A stretch of 64,000 nucleotides of DNA from CAJQHK01 sp038142525 (GTDB taxonomy: Bacteria > Pseudomonadota > Alphaproteobacteria > Rickettsiales > UBA1997): assembly GCA_038142525.1 (NCBI GenBank), contig JAYQKE010000002.1, forward strand, positions 62,001 to 126,000, in the 5' to 3' direction. A model generated the notes under the pieces. That model was not told where the DNA came from. It saw nothing but the letters and a program-made list of their open reading frames with translations, and made no database searches. Positions within the stretch are counted from its first letter, which is position 1; every line of letters starts with the position of its first letter. The position numbers were made by a program, and so were the translations under genes. This document shows positions 48,329 through 57,137 of this stretch, in pieces.

Positions 48329-50012
48329 GATTTACCTCCCAAGCTTTTTTCTTGTTCAAAAGAAGGTTTTGAATATCGGTCTTGTTGAAGTAGAATTTGA
48401 GCAAACAGGCCGCCTTATATTTGGTAAGGCTAAAATCGTTTCTGTATATTTTAGGAAGGCAGTTAATCTGTCTGATTGATGCTGGTTGATTCAGCCATTT
48501 ATTTGACTTATGGGCGTTTTCATAAGTTTCATATTTGTTGAGAAAGTCATCAGCTTTAGCGAGGCATATTTGCTTTGTGCCAATGAAGAGGATCTCTATA
48601 TCAAATTCATTTCCACCGATTGCATACCAATTATCATTTAACAGAAATACTCCGGCAAAAGCATTAAAGCCAACTGCCATAAATGAAGATTCGTCACCGA
48701 ATAAATCGCACCATTGGAAATTTGATTTTGCGGTTAAAATATCAATTTCGAGCATATTGAAATCTTTCAACTCTTGTTTCGCTACCTCTTGAGATTCTCT
48801 TGATAAGTCGGCTTCACACAGTGGACATTGCGTTGATTGAACTGGAATTAATGCTTCACACCCAGAACATTGCTTTTGAGAGTTGTCTTGCTGTTTAGTT
48901 CTTTTTTTCTTTATTACTTCAAGATTTACATCAACTTCTAAGCGACCATGAGTTAGGCTTGATGTTCCAAAATCTAGAATCACACAATCATTCTTGGTAA
49001 CATTAGGATGAATTAGTGGATCAACAACTCTAAGTCCTCGACCGATCATTTGGATCATGGTTGATTTAAATGATGACGGTCTGAGTAATATTACGCATGA
49101 GGTCGGTTGATAATCCCAACCTTCAGTTAGAACTGCTATATTTACGATTATTTGAACATTGCCAATTTCAAAGGAGTTGAGAGTTGATTTGCGCTCAATT
49201 TCAGATAGGTTGCCATGAATTAGGACTGCCTTTATTCCTTTATCATTAAAGCTTTTTGTAACTGATATTGCATGATTTATGGTAGAGCAAAAAATTACTG
49301 TTTTTCGCCTTGAAGCTTTCGACTCCCAATGATTAATAATCGCATCATTGATTGGAGATTTATTCATGATCTCCTCAACTTCTCTCATATCAAAATCACC
49401 GGCAGTTCTTTTTACCTGATTCAGAGTATTTTGCGTGCCAACATCGATGATGTAGGTTTTTGGTGTAACAAGATGGCCAGAAGCAATTAGCTCTGATATT
49501 TTTATTTGATCAGCAACATTGCTAAATATTTTGTTTAGACTTTTTTTGTCACCTCGATTTGGTGTTGCAGTTACTCCGTAAATTAGAAGATTAGGATTTA
49601 ACTCTCTTAATCTAATTATGATCCTCTGATAAGAATCAGAAGTTGCATGATGTGCTTCATCAATTACCAAAAGATCAAATTTGGATAATATCTTTAAATT
49701 TGTTTCACGACACAATGTTTGCACCATTGCAAAAACCACTTGGCCAACAAATGATTTTTGTTTTGCATCAAAAATTGATGTCGAAGTTCCGGGATTAATC
49801 TTGAGGAATTTAGCTTCATTTTGAGAAGTTAACTCATCACGATGTGCCAGGATTAATGCTTTCTTTTTGTTGCCAATAATTTGCCTGGTAACGCCAGAAA
49901 GCATTAAAGTTTTGCCACATCCTGTTGGAGCAATTCCTAGAGTGTTGCCATGATCCTTTAAGGCAGCAACACTCTTATTCACAAATTCTAGTTGTCTTGG
50001 TCTAAGTATCAT
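48312..50012 (-). CDS. Superfamily 2 DEAD/DEAH-type helicase
   Basis: 566 residues. Motif I GIAPTGCGKTLML, Ia ILAHRDEL, II VIDEAHHAT, III YGVTATPNRGD, then KTVIFCSTINHAISV, LTEGWDYQPTSCVILLRPS and VI MIGRGLR. A C-terminal zinc ribbon (CSGCEALIPVQSTQCPLC) and extra domain follow. UvrB/Res-type helicases like this accompany the nuclease and annealing proteins of phage recombination. Intact. Confidence 0.92.
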   Translation of the reverse strand: MILRPRQLEFVNKSVAALKDHGNTLGIAPTGCGKTLMLSGVTRQIIGNKKKALILAHRDELTSQNEAKFLKINPGTSTSIFDAKQKSFVGQVVFAMVQTLCRETNLKILSKFDLLVIDEAHHATSDSYQRIIIRLRELNPNLLIYGVTATPNRGDKKSLNKIFSNVADQIKISELIASGHLVTPKTYIIDVGTQNTLNQVKRTAGDFDMREVEEIMNKSPINDAIINHWESKASRRKTVIFCSTINHAISVTKSFNDKGIKAVLIHGNLSEIERKSTLNSFEIGNVQIIVNIAVLTEGWDYQPTSCVILLRPSSFKSTMIQMIGRGLRVVDPLIHPNVTKNDCVILDFGTSSLTHGRLEVDVNLEVIKKKRTKQQDNSQKQCSGCEALIPVQSTQCPLCEADLSRESQEVAKQELKDFNMLEIDILTAKSNFQWCDLFGDESSFMAVGFNAFAGVFLLNDNWYAIGGNEFDIEILFIGTKQICLAKADDFLNKYETYENAHKSNKWLNQPASIRQINCLPKIYRNDFSLTKYKAACLLKFYFNKTDIQNLLLNKKKAWEVNHENLF

Positions 50013-50020
50013 TTTTTACC

Positions 50021-50593
50021 TTACTTAGCCCAAGCTGGACGATTAGTATTTGTGTTCACCGGTGCACTTTGTGCAGCAGGTTGCTGCACATTTACAGCAC
50101 CCATGATTTTGGCATAATCCTTATTATCAGGAGTTATGGCAAATCTGATTTCATTTTTATCGTCACCATTTTGATCTTTGGCGGTTGATATTTTTGCAAT
50201 GAACTCAATACCATCCAAATCAACTAGAGCGTTAATTCTTCTGGCGCTTTGAGCTTTATCAGAATTATCAGATTCGGATACACCTCGAGCTGAGTTAAGG
50301 ATTGCCTTTACAAAAGACCTTCCCATATCAGCCCACTGAGGGCCTTTTTCTGAGTGAAGGCCAATTAAGCTCCAGACTTTTCTTTTAGCAAATTCACCTT
50401 CAAGAATCACAAATTCACAAGATAGATAAATTGATCCGCTATTTTGGTTTTTAGTAGCATAGCCACCAGTCCAACCTTGAGATTCATCATCATGACCACC
50501 AGGTTTGATGGTCATTCTGACTTTTGCTAAAGTATTATTTGGGATAAGATCAAAAGATTGTTGATTATCCGAATTATTAAAATCGTTCCACAT
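50021..50593 (-). CDS. Phage ssDNA-binding-like protein (DUF669-like)
   Basis: 190 residues with a beta-rich core (TLAKVRMTIKPGG, GSIYLSCEFVILEGEFAKRKVWSLIGLH, DLDGIEFIAKIS) and a Gln/Ala/Asn/Pro-rich tail ending RPAWAK. The OB-like core, disordered tail and place between ATPase and helicase suggest a single-strand binding role. Family call is by pattern and context. Intact. Confidence 0.6.
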   Translation of the reverse strand: MWNDFNNSDNQQSFDLIPNNTLAKVRMTIKPGGHDDESQGWTGGYATKNQNSGSIYLSCEFVILEGEFAKRKVWSLIGLHSEKGPQWADMGRSFVKAILNSARGVSESDNSDKAQSARRINALVDLDGIEFIAKISTAKDQNGDDKNEIRFAITPDNKDYAKIMGAVNVQQPAAQSAPVNTNTNRPAWAK

Positions 50594-50847
50594 AGTTATT
50601 CTCCTTTATTATTGTTATTAAAATTAGTTTTTAGATGCTCTTTGATAGGCTTTGGCTCGCTTCTGATTTTGGTCATTAGGTTGCCAAGATGAGGCTCTTC
50701 AATAACATCAAGCCTTCTGGATCTATCTTTTGCTGGATAGCCAAATTGATTCATGGTTTGGCAAATGAAAGCTCGATAAGAATCACCTTCCTCTTGCTTG
50801 ATTTCTGCCATAGTGATGACCTCATCAACAATTCCTGGAAGTTCTAA

Positions 50848-52200
50848 GGAACCTCTGATTTTCCTATTTAATTTTTGTCTATTTTTTCATTTTTCAGAAA
50901 AAATTTTTATAATTTGGATAAAGATTGCTAATTTTGTTAAAAATTAACAATCTTTATCCAAATTTAGGCATTATTTGTGGTAATTTCTCTAGTTTCTTGT
51001 CTAATTTTACCATTTTTGGCTAAATTAGACACATTTATCCCTTGTTACGCTGTATTTGGTAGTATTTTTCTAACCATATAGAGATTAGCAAGGGATGTTA
51101 GCATTTGTAATTGATTAGTATTCTTTTGTAAACCATTATATCTAACCTTTCTATAGCCCCAAAGATGCTTTATAATTTGAAATGGATGTTCAACTTTAGC
51201 TCGAACTGATGAAAATTGTTTATTCCTCTTTTTTTGCTTATTTGAAAGTTTTTTGTTAGATTTAGCTCTATTGGTTATACCATAAAATATATTGTGATTC
51301 CTACAAAATCTTTTTATTGCCTTATCATCATAGGCCTTGTCACCAAATAAAGAAGTTTCATCACCATGTAATAACTCCTCTGTTTTAGTAGAATCATGAT
51401 CTTTAGCTGTCGTCGTGACAATAGAATGAATAATTGGCTTACCCTTAGTTTGCACACCAATATGAGACTTCATGCCAAAATAATAATTCTTCCCTTTCTT
51501 GGTAGAAGACATCTCTTGGTCCCTTTTCCTCTTCTTGTTTTTTGTGCTAGTTGGAGCAGATATTAATGTCGCATCAGTTATCGTACCCTCCTTCAACAAA
51601 AGATCATTCTCTTCAAGATATGAATTTACCTCGTTAAATATAATCGACGATAAATTATGCTTTTCCAATAAATGACGGAATCTCAATATCACAGTCTCAT
51701 CCGGAACATTATCAATACCAATATCAATATTTAAGAATTTTTGAAAACTTATTCTATCATATATAGCATCCTCCATAGCTGGATCACTAAGACCAAACCA
51801 CTGCTGTAACAAATGAATCTTAAATATTAATAATAAATCTGTCACCTTCCTGCCACCGTAATCACTAGTACCATTAGGATAAAAAGGCTCTATCTTATCA
51901 ATCAATCTTTGCCATGGAATAATATCCGTCATTTGATTAAGAAACTTCTCCGCTCTTAATTTTCTACCAGAAATTGCTAATGAAAAAAATGATTGCTGGG
52001 TTGCCATAATTATATATTTTATTTGAATTTAATATATCAATAATAAGCAAAAAAGCTAGATAAATCAAGCTTTTCTGGCTATTTTTATCAAATAAATTCA
52101 AACAAAATTTTATAAAATAACTTTGCTAAACTTTGGCAAAAATAACAAAATTAAACAGTTTCAAATCTATAAATTAGATAATTGGTTTTTCAGAGGTTCC
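50848..52200 (-). mobile_element. IS5-family insertion sequence, copy 3
   Basis: 1,353 bp, ends GGAACCTCTGA...TCAGAGGTTCC, 4-bp duplication CTAA (50844-50847 and 52201-52204). Nearly identical to copy 1, same orientation, intact transposase and internal hairpin. Confidence 0.95.
51045..52007 (-). CDS. IS5-family transposase (DDE), copy 3
   Basis: 320 residues, complete. It has the same motifs as copy 1 (EGTITDATLISAP; SLFGDKAYDDKA; VEHPFQIIKHLWGYRK), differing at two residues. With copy 1 it is one of two apparently active transposase genes for this element in the window. Confidence 0.94.
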   Translation of the reverse strand: MATQQSFFSLAISGRKLRAEKFLNQMTDIIPWQRLIDKIEPFYPNGTSDYGGRKVTDLLLIFKIHLLQQWFGLSDPAMEDAIYDRISFQKFLNIDIGIDNVPDETVILRFRHLLEKHNLSSIIFNEVNSYLEENDLLLKEGTITDATLISAPTSTKNKKRKRDQEMSSTKKGKNYYFGMKSHIGVQTKGKPIIHSIVTTTAKDHDSTKTEELLHGDETSLFGDKAYDDKAIKRFCRNHNIFYGITNRAKSNKKLSNKQKKRNKQFSSVRAKVEHPFQIIKHLWGYRKVRYNGLQKNTNQLQMLTSLANLYMVRKILPNTA

Positions 52201-52799
52201 CTAAACCAGTTTTCGATCCTTCAATTTGGGGTGAGTAGATCTTACGATTGAAGTCGTCAGTTTTTTCATCCAAGATGCCCACGAACCAGATGTTTTTATT
52301 TCTGGTATGCTGAAGATGGGTAAGCCAATTGATCATCTCACGACCATGTAATCCATAAGCGCCTCTGGTATCTGGTTTTCCTGATTTATCAGATATTGCT
52401 TCTGGTTGACCCATTGCATATTGAAAGCAAAGGCGACCAGCTACAGTGATAGAATCGATGAATATTGTTTGATATTTATCCAGAGATTTTGGATCGCCGA
52501 ACTTTTGGCGAACAGAATCAAAATGTGCTTGGCTAAACTTTTGTTCAGGACGAAGTGCAGGATTTGGTCCGCCAATAAAAACAGCAAAATCACAACATTC
52601 TTCCCAAGTTTTTGGTCGAATTGCATCGCCTTGCCATCCTTCAACAGCTAGATCACCAGCTTCCAAGTCAAAGAAGAGCGTAGATTTAGGATCAAGAGTC
52701 CAAAGCAAACTGGTTTTGCCAATTCCGCTTTTTCCAAAGATCTGACCTTTAATTCCTTTATTTTCTTTTAGACGCTCATCGGCGCTAATAATGGGTAGA

Positions 52800-53288
52800 T
52801 TATTCATTTCCTACCTCCTTATTAACCGCTTCAAGCTTGAAAGTTTCTTTACCAGTTTTTAGAAGTCTGGCCGGTCTGAAGAATTTCTTGATATATTCCG
52901 GCCAAGCATTATATTTGGTTTCTGAAATTTTGTAGGAGACGTTTACATACTCATAAGGATTATCTCCCATTTCTTTAATCTCAGAAATAGCTTCTTTTAG
53001 CTTTCGCTGATCCCACTCAATTTTTTTAGCAATAATTGAACTGACCTTAAAATTGCCATCATGGAAATTAATTGTGCCAGTTTGCTTATCCTGAATTTGC
53101 CTAATATCAACAGACTTATTTTGATATTTAAGCGATATAGCACCATCAATCCAATCTTTAAGCCTTTTGGCTTTATCAAGGTGATTAACTGCTTGTTTTT
53201 GTAATTTAACCAATTGATGAATTGGAAGGTCTGCTAATTCTCCAATATGGATATTTGATACTTGATTTAGAGTTATCTCATTAGGCAT
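52800..53288 (-). CDS. Phage early-region protein, 162 residues
   Basis: Helical start (LPIHQLVKLQKQAVNHLDKAKRLKDWIDGAI) then a beta/alpha part (TINFHDGNFKVSSIIAKKIEWDQRKLKEAISEI, YVNVSYKISETKYNAWPEYIKKFF). Proteins of this shape precede Sak4-like ATPases in alphaproteobacterial phages. Function unknown, probably an accessory of recombination. Overlaps the ATPase start and the HTH gene end by 8 bp each. Intact. Confidence 0.7.
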   Translation of the reverse strand: MPNEITLNQVSNIHIGELADLPIHQLVKLQKQAVNHLDKAKRLKDWIDGAISLKYQNKSVDIRQIQDKQTGTINFHDGNFKVSSIIAKKIEWDQRKLKEAISEIKEMGDNPYEYVNVSYKISETKYNAWPEYIKKFFRPARLLKTGKETFKLEAVNKEVGNE

Positions 53289-53490
53289 AAGCTACCTCCT
53301 GATTTTGAATTGGAGTGTGCTTATTATTGCTTTCAAATTCTTTGATAGCATCTTCAGTGTATCTGACTCTACCGCCAATTTTGATGTAGGATGGACCAAC
53401 TTTTAGCCAGCGCCATCTTTGTAAAGTTTTTGGTGAAAGCCCCCACTTCTTAGCGAGCCCTTTCTCTGAAATATAAATTTCGTCTGTCAT
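53281..53490 (-). CDS. Excisionase/AlpA-like helix-turn-helix protein
   Basis: 69 residues: IYISEKGLAKKWGLSPKTLQRWRW and GGRVRYTEDAIKEFE, the MerR-type winged HTH of HTH_17/AlpA/excisionase proteins. First gene of the minus-strand replication block, so it may control the operon or act in excision with the recombinase at 57550. Intact. Confidence 0.85.
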   Translation of the reverse strand: MTDEIYISEKGLAKKWGLSPKTLQRWRWLKVGPSYIKIGGRVRYTEDAIKEFESNNKHTPIQNQEVAYA

Positions 53491-53582
53491 AATTAAGTTT
53501 GCTTTGATTAATAAAAATTAAACAAATCATCTGGCCAGAAAGTTGAACCAAATAATTATGAGCAGAGCTTAAAATGAGGGGT

Positions 53583-53627
53583 AGGTGATTTTATGGGTCA
53601 CAGATGGGTGATTTTGTGGGTGATTTT
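53583..53627. promoter_or_regulatory. Three GGTGATTTT repeats upstream of the early operon
   Basis: AGGTGATTTT (53583-53592), GGGTGATTTT (53606-53615) and GGGTGATTTT (53618-53627) lie about 90-140 bp upstream of the HTH gene start, in the 244-bp gap before the 53735-54646 gene. Spacing of 23 and 12 bp is close to one and two helical turns. Candidate operator for the phage early promoter. Confidence 0.5.
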
Positions 53628-53734
53628 CACTTTTTCTTGAAAAAATGATAAAAATTCGCGCAAAAATTTACCTTGGGATGAATTGGATTTAGAAAATTAG
53701 GAATGATTTTTATAGAAGAAGGAAGGTGTAATTA

Positions 53735-54646
53735 CTAGTAATCAAGCCAGTAATTACCTTGGTTATCGTGTTTGATTATGATGTCCCAAGCTTTGTGATA
53801 TTGACCTTTATTGTTTTTAAATACTCGATAGACGTCATATTGCTCAGAATCAGCTTCAGCCAATAGCTCATATTTATTGATTTTGCCGCCATTCTTATCT
53901 AGAGCTTCAATGATTGCTGCTTGTTTTTTGGTAAATTTATATTCCGCGCCATCAAAATAAGCTATGCGATAACCATTAGAAAATCCTTCTTGTTTTTCTT
54001 TTACACCAATTGCTGCCTTGATGATATTCATGTCGATATGATAATTATCGCTATCATGAATCATGCAGTCTTTTAAAGAAATAACCTCGTGACCCAGAAG
54101 TTTGGAACAGCCAAAGGGTAAATATGATGAACTGGTTAAAATTACACCTTTATTGATTCCATGTCTTTTGGTGATGGCATTATAAACTTCCTCAAGAATT
54201 TTCTGGAACTGAATACGTCTGGCAAAAAATATTGGCACATCTCTTTTATTAACTTTTAGTGTACCAATTCTGAAAAAGTAATCCTTGATAATTTCCTCAT
54301 GGACAGATTCAACATCTAAATCTTTTCTAATAATTGATACCAAGGAATCGATTTTAAGGCGATGCATTCTGATATGATCATAGCTTACCTCCTGCCAAAC
54401 ATCATTTTTGTAAAACCCTGGCATATTATCCTTGTAAGTAACAGCATAATCGTCACCTCTATAGTCAGGGCAAGTATTACTATTTAAAAGATCTTCCATG
54501 ACTCCGAGACTGAGTAATTTTTTACTTCCTCTATTTTTAAAATATGGAAATAATCTCTGAGATATAATTGGCTCATCCTGCTCACAAATGGTGCAAATTA
54601 AGCCGAAGGTATTTTTAGGAATTTGTTTTTGTACTACTGCATTCAT
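53735..54646 (-). CDS. Unknown protein, 303 residues
   Basis: Cysteine-containing N-terminal part (LICTICEQDEPIISQRLFPYF, then LGVMEDLLNSNTCPDY), a middle with YNAITKRHGINKGVILTSSSY, and a C-terminal winged-helix-like part (FTKKQAAIIEALDKNGGKINKYELLAEA) ending KAWDIIIKHDNQGNYWLDY. The C-terminus looks like a DNA-binding domain. It pairs with the next gene upstream, 25 bp away, and runs towards the early operon. I do not recognise a family; cargo or control gene. Intact. Confidence 0.65.
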   Translation of the reverse strand: MNAVVQKQIPKNTFGLICTICEQDEPIISQRLFPYFKNRGSKKLLSLGVMEDLLNSNTCPDYRGDDYAVTYKDNMPGFYKNDVWQEVSYDHIRMHRLKIDSLVSIIRKDLDVESVHEEIIKDYFFRIGTLKVNKRDVPIFFARRIQFQKILEEVYNAITKRHGINKGVILTSSSYLPFGCSKLLGHEVISLKDCMIHDSDNYHIDMNIIKAAIGVKEKQEGFSNGYRIAYFDGAEYKFTKKQAAIIEALDKNGGKINKYELLAEADSEQYDVYRVFKNNKGQYHKAWDIIIKHDNQGNYWLDY

Positions 54647-54671
54647 AATTTAATTGCTCCTTTATTTATTA

Positions 54672-55079
54672 TTAATATTCCTGAATCAATTGCCATTTCT
54701 TCAGATATTTTATGGTGATTTCTTGCTCTTCCTCACTTAAATGACTCATATCCATAAATGATGGATAGCCAAGCGTGACATATAGAATTTTGTTTGAATA
54801 AAAAGTCAGCGTAAATTTCACCTGCTGAATGCTGAACCCAAGATTGAATGGGTTACTCATATCAAACCATCTGCTAATTATTTCACGGATCGGCTTCTTA
54901 TTCTTATCATCTACATCAAAAGTTAGACTGCACTGATCATTGATTGGCTTTAGCTTAATCATCAGTAATTTTACTTCTTCTACTCCATCTTGTGGCTCAG
55001 TTGGAAAATCGAAAGGTTCAAGTAGTCTTTCTAAATTATAATATTGTAAGATACAGCTTTCCCTAGGACCATTTTTCAC
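54672..55079 (-). CDS. Unknown protein, 135 residues
   Basis: Soluble, beta-rich middle (CSLTFDVDDKNKKPIREII, VKFTLTFYSNKILYVTLGYPSF) and a helical end (LSEEEQEITIKYLKKWQLIQ). It is divergent from the S24 gene, with 84 bp between the two starts, so that gap should carry both promoters. It forms a pair with the 303-residue gene. No family recognised. Intact. Confidence 0.6.
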   Translation of the reverse strand: MKNGPRESCILQYYNLERLLEPFDFPTEPQDGVEEVKLLMIKLKPINDQCSLTFDVDDKNKKPIREIISRWFDMSNPFNLGFSIQQVKFTLTFYSNKILYVTLGYPSFMDMSHLSEEEQEITIKYLKKWQLIQEY

Positions 55080-55163
55080 TCGTTTTTAGATAAATATTGA
55101 TTATTGAATTAAGTACATTATTCTAATTATGAGTAAAATATTGTGCAATTAAAATTTAAAAAA

Positions 55164-55695
55164 ATGATTAAAAAGAAACGAGGTGGGGCACGAGAAGGCG
55201 CTGGAAGGCCAACCGGACAAGGACGGTACGGTGAGCCCACTCAGATCATGCGAATACCAAAAGAGTATGCTTGATAAAGTCAGTGAATTAATAGAGTCTC
55301 AAAATAAGACACTCTCTATTCCATTATATTCTATGACAGTTGAAGCGGGTAATCCTAATATTACCGATAGTGATGATTATGAATTATATAATTTGAATCG
55401 TAATCTACTTATTAGTGATCCGGATAATTATTTCTTGGTTAAAGTTTCTGGTTATTCTATGAAGAATGCTGGGATATTTCCAAATGATATGCTTTTGGTT
55501 AATAGAGAAAGAGAGGCTAAAGATGGCGATGTGATTGTGGCATCTATTAACGATGGTGCTGTTGTAAAAAGATTGAGTCAGAAAGATGGCATTACCAAGT
55601 TAATTTCTGAGAATGATGATTTTAATGATATTGAAGATCAAACTTTAAATCTTCATCTTTGGGGCGTAGTAACCAAAGTAATTAGGGATTGTTAA
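55164..55695 (+). pseudogene. UmuD/LexA-like S24 peptidase protein, one frameshift
   Basis: SOS-type self-cleaving protein. From ATG 55164: KKKRGGAREGAGRPTGQGR and YGEPTQIMRIPKE, the basic start of UmuD-like proteins; then one extra T near 55268 shifts the frame before MLDKVSELIESQNK. Peptidase part: cleavage site AG in MTVEAGNPN, catalytic Ser in KVSGYSMKNAGIFPNDML, catalytic Lys in GAVVKRLSQ, final LWGVVTKVIRD. No polymerase partner follows. Could serve as prophage repressor or UmuD. Without repair of the shift only the N-terminal 37 codons are read from the native start; an internal start could give the peptidase alone. Confidence 0.82.
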
Positions 55696-55697
55696 AA

Positions 55698-56045
55698 ATG
55701 CAGAGCTACCAACTTCATATAAATTTAAAAGATAACGCTGAGATTGAGATTGGTAAATTAGGAATATTTACCTTTCCGATGGGTAATTATGTTTATACTG
55801 GATCGGCTAAGAAAAATATTGATGCTAGAATTGAAAGACATAAATCAAATTCTCCTGATAAGAAGCTTCGTTGGCATGTTGATTATCTGCTCAACCATGA
55901 AAGCGCCAAAATTATTGAGGTGCAGAAATTTGATGAGGAAGAATGTGTTTTAAATCAAAAAGCTAGCGGTGAAATTATTGTTGCTGGATTTGGTAGTTCT
56001 GATTGTAAAAATGGCTGTAAGTCTCATTTAAAATATTTGGGTTAA
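55698..56045 (+). CDS. GIY-YIG-like (DUF123) protein
   Basis: 115 residues from ATG 55698. YQLHINLKDNAEIEIGKLG then FPMGNYVYTGSAKKNIDARIERHKSN and LRWHVDYLLNH...: the DUF123 branch of the GIY-YIG fold, with Tyr pair YVYTG, Arg (ARIERH) and a late Cys-rich GFGSSDCKNGCKSHL. Some members are fused to repair nucleases; alone they are of unknown role. Two bases separate it from the S24 stop. Intact. Confidence 0.82.
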   Translation: MQSYQLHINLKDNAEIEIGKLGIFTFPMGNYVYTGSAKKNIDARIERHKSNSPDKKLRWHVDYLLNHESAKIIEVQKFDEEECVLNQKASGEIIVAGFGSSDCKNGCKSHLKYLG

Positions 56046-56048
56046 ATT

Positions 56049-56497
56049 ATGAAAATAACAAAACAACAGCTAGAGAAATTAATTGATGATGAAACTTTTA
56101 TGTCTCGTGGCACAGAGTATTTTTATGAGGGGATGGTTGGCATTTCTTCAATTACAAAAGATAAGGTAGTTGCTGACTCAATCGGCACTAGGCTTTATAA
56201 GATAAATCTATTTTTTGGTAAAAATGGAAAATTAGATGGTAATTGCTCCTGTCCTGCATTTCAAGATTATGGGCCTTGTAAACATATGGCTGCTACTGGC
56301 CTTGCTGTTATCGCTAAAAATGAAGGTGAGGATTATGAGCCGAATGAAGAGTTTGCTTGTCGTAAGGAAGAAATTTTTTAGAGCTCAGGAAATCACTTAA
56401 TAAGAAAAGTAAGGAACAGCTCATAGACATCATTTTGCAAATGGCCGATGAAGATCCTGAGCTATATTATATTTTAGATGGAGAATATGATGATTAG
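56049..56497 (+). pseudogene. SWIM zinc-finger protein, frameshifted near the end
   Basis: The SWIM motif CSCPAFQDYGPCKHMAA (CxC...CxH) follows an N-terminal SRGTEYFYEGMVG segment, as in SWIM-domain DNA/protein-binding proteins. The open frame stops at 56381, but the next frame continues ELRKSLNKKSKEQLIDIILQMADEDPELYYIL to a stop at 56497, a common SWIM-family C-terminus. The shift lies at the T run near 56378. Three bases from the GIY-YIG stop, so same transcript. Confidence 0.78.
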
Positions 56498-56817
56498 GAT
56501 TTTTCTCTAATTGCAGTAAGCCCTGATTCATCACCATCGTCAAAAGAAATTGTGCCAGTCATTTTATCGCCATTAATTTCTAACTCGAACTCACCACTTG
56601 CTTCATCGCATTCACTATTTCCTTCCCAGTCGAAATCAACATATTTGCCGTCTTTGCTGTAGCTATATTGGCCACCACCTTCAACAACTCCAAATTGGAA
56701 TTCGGCGTAACCATCTTTTCCAATCTCAATAAATCCCGGAACAACCATATCAATATAATCCTTATCCCATTGCTCCATCTCTGTAATTCTGTATCTGCCA
56801 ATAAAATTCTGCTTCAT
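56494..56817 (-). CDS. Small beta-rich protein, lipocalin-like
   Basis: 107 residues from ATG 56817: MKQNFIGRYRITEMEQWDKDY, GFIEIGKDGYAEFQFGVVEG, YVDFDWEGNSECDEASGEFELEINGDKMTGTI. Successive strands with acidic turns suggest a beta-barrel. Similar small proteins occur in many bacterial genomes and mobile elements with unknown role. Convergent with the SWIM gene, sharing 4 bp at the ends. Intact. Confidence 0.7.
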   Translation of the reverse strand: MKQNFIGRYRITEMEQWDKDYIDMVVPGFIEIGKDGYAEFQFGVVEGGGQYSYSKDGKYVDFDWEGNSECDEASGEFELEINGDKMTGTISFDDGDESGLTAIREKS

Positions 56818-56939
56818 AATCAATTATTTTTATCAATTAGTAAACTTAAGTAAAACTAAGCGATCAAGTGTCATTGTGCTTTGCTTATTCTTCATGCAGT
56901 ATTTTAAGAATAATTTTGAAGAATAAAACGCTTATCCAA

Positions 56940-57137
56940 ATGAAATTACAAAATAATTCAGAAATTAACAAGAAAACATCGCATGAAAGGCTATCAGAAA
57001 TTGGTCATATTTTAGCAAAAAGTATTATTCGCCTAAAATCTCGAGAAGGCGCAAGAAATGGTCAGAATCAACTTGATTCTAATCTTTACCCAAGCGTTCA
57101 TGGTGTCAGTGATAACCTGAACTCAAGAGCAATATGA
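56940..57137 (+). CDS. Small protein upstream of DUF2924 gene
   Basis: 65 residues from ATG 56940: KLQNNSEINKKTSHERLSEIGHILAKSIIRLK and a disordered Ser/Asn-rich tail. The helix SERLxEIGxILAxGxxRL is typical of the short proteins found just before DUF2924 and serine recombinase genes in alphaproteobacteria. It overlaps DUF2924 by 4 bp. Function unknown; probably assists recombination. Confidence 0.65.
   Translation: MKLQNNSEINKKTSHERLSEIGHILAKSIIRLKSREGARNGQNQLDSNLYPSVHGVSDNLNSRAI

Larger units (their letters stand above)
50596..52807 (-). pseudogene. Phage RecA-like ATPase (Sak4-like), split by IS5
   Basis: Recombination ATPase of the AAA_24/Sak4 type. 5' part: IFGKSGIGKTSLLWTL (Walker A), TLFFDLEAGDLAVEGW, YQTIFIDSITVAGRL (Walker B), GREMINWLTHLQHTRNKNIWFVGIL, IEGSKTGL. 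The IS5 copy 3 (50848-52200) then enters with CTAA duplicated; removing it restores GSKTGLELPGIVDEVITM and the C-terminus through DRSRRLDVIEEPHLG to 50596. Restored length is about 285 residues. The late half has its own ATG at 50811, but it is only the end of this protein. Confidence 0.88.

Noticed and set aside
50596..50811. A separate 71-residue gene upstream of the ssDNA-binding-like gene
   Set aside because: Removing the IS5 copy 3 joins it in frame to the Sak4-like ATPase as its C-terminus.
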